Shown here in pieces: positions 6,272-6,356 of a stretch of DNA of 6,356 nt. The notes beneath the pieces were generated by a model, which worked only from the letters and a program-made list of their open reading frames with translations, made no database searches and had not been told where the DNA came from. Made by a program: the position numbers and the translations under genes. The DNA is from Gammaproteobacteria bacterium. GTDB taxonomy: Bacteria > Pseudomonadota > Gammaproteobacteria > GCA-001735895. Where the stretch lies: contig JAOUJX010000248.1 of assembly GCA_029882955.1 (NCBI GenBank), positions 1 through 6,356 of the forward strand. Reading direction: 5' to 3'. How positions within the stretch are numbered: the first letter of the stretch is position 1; each line of letters begins with the position of its first letter.

Positions 6272-6356
6272 TACGACCACCTCTTTAACAAAGTTGGCAA
6301 AAGTAGATCGGACTCTTTTTGCAGTCGTTGCCCGAAATTCGACGTTTTCGTTTGAG
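6271..6356 (-). CDS. Possible C-terminal end of a gene entering from the right edge
   Basis: One minus-strand frame is open from the right edge to a TAA at 6271-6273 and ends in residues FGQRLQKESDLLLPTLLKRWS. That TAA overlaps the ATG of the 60-codon ORF by one base (TAATG), a common arrangement in coupled operons. The other two minus frames are also open through the edge: one to a TAA at 6285-6287, the other running in frame straight into the 60-codon ORF. With under 90 bases visible, an open frame means little, so this rests mainly on the TAATG junction. No family is recognisable. No clear promoter for the 60-codon ORF was seen in this stretch, which fits transcription from further upstream. 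Confidence 0.3.
   Translation of the reverse strand, partial: QTKTSNFGQRLQKESDLLLPTLLKRWS

Overview
The window looks like a chromosomal stretch of a Gram-negative bacterium, most likely a gammaproteobacterium. The reasons are moderate GC by eye, a multi-PAS hybrid histidine kinase, a secreted small beta-barrel protein that implies an outer membrane, and ordinary Shine-Dalgarno sites. This assignment is an inference from gene content. No tRNA, rRNA, CRISPR array, transposase or integrase was seen.

Positions 1-3828 (+ strand) hold a tight three-gene run. The first gene is a large hybrid sensor histidine kinase that enters from beyond the left edge: the reading frame is open from base 3, and the first codons in the window are the tail of another PAS domain. 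Its visible part is a PAS tail, three PAS domains, HisKA, HATPase and two receiver domains. Nine bases later comes a stand-alone receiver protein. The third gene overlaps it by 8 bases and encodes a LabA-like NYN-domain protein with a C-terminal OST-HTH/LOTUS domain, so it is a probable RNA-directed nuclease or RNA-binding effector. The layout suggests a phosphorelay linked to RNA metabolism. No DNA-binding output domain and no Hpt domain lies in the window.

Positions 3933-4427 (+) encode a small secreted protein predicted to be an outer-membrane beta-barrel, with its own good ribosome binding site after a 104-base gap. It converges with the minus-strand genes across a 131-base spacer that contains a short GC-rich hairpin.

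Positions 4559-6356 (- strand, transcribed right to left) hold, in order of transcription, a possible gene end running in from the right edge, a 60-codon ORF with a strong ribosome binding site, a secreted NAPE-PLD-like metallo-beta-lactamase-fold hydrolase, and a four-helix membrane protein of unknown function. The first three are packed with stop/start or stop/Shine-Dalgarno overlaps and look translationally coupled. An 81-base gap with a perfect 12-base palindrome separates the hydrolase from the membrane-protein gene.

The observations most worth following are the kinase / receiver / NYN-LOTUS operon, the secreted NAPE-PLD-like enzyme, and the odd 60-codon ORF. That ORF starts like a flavin-dependent oxidoreductase, is far too short to be one, and is bracketed by near-identical 12-base leader sequences.
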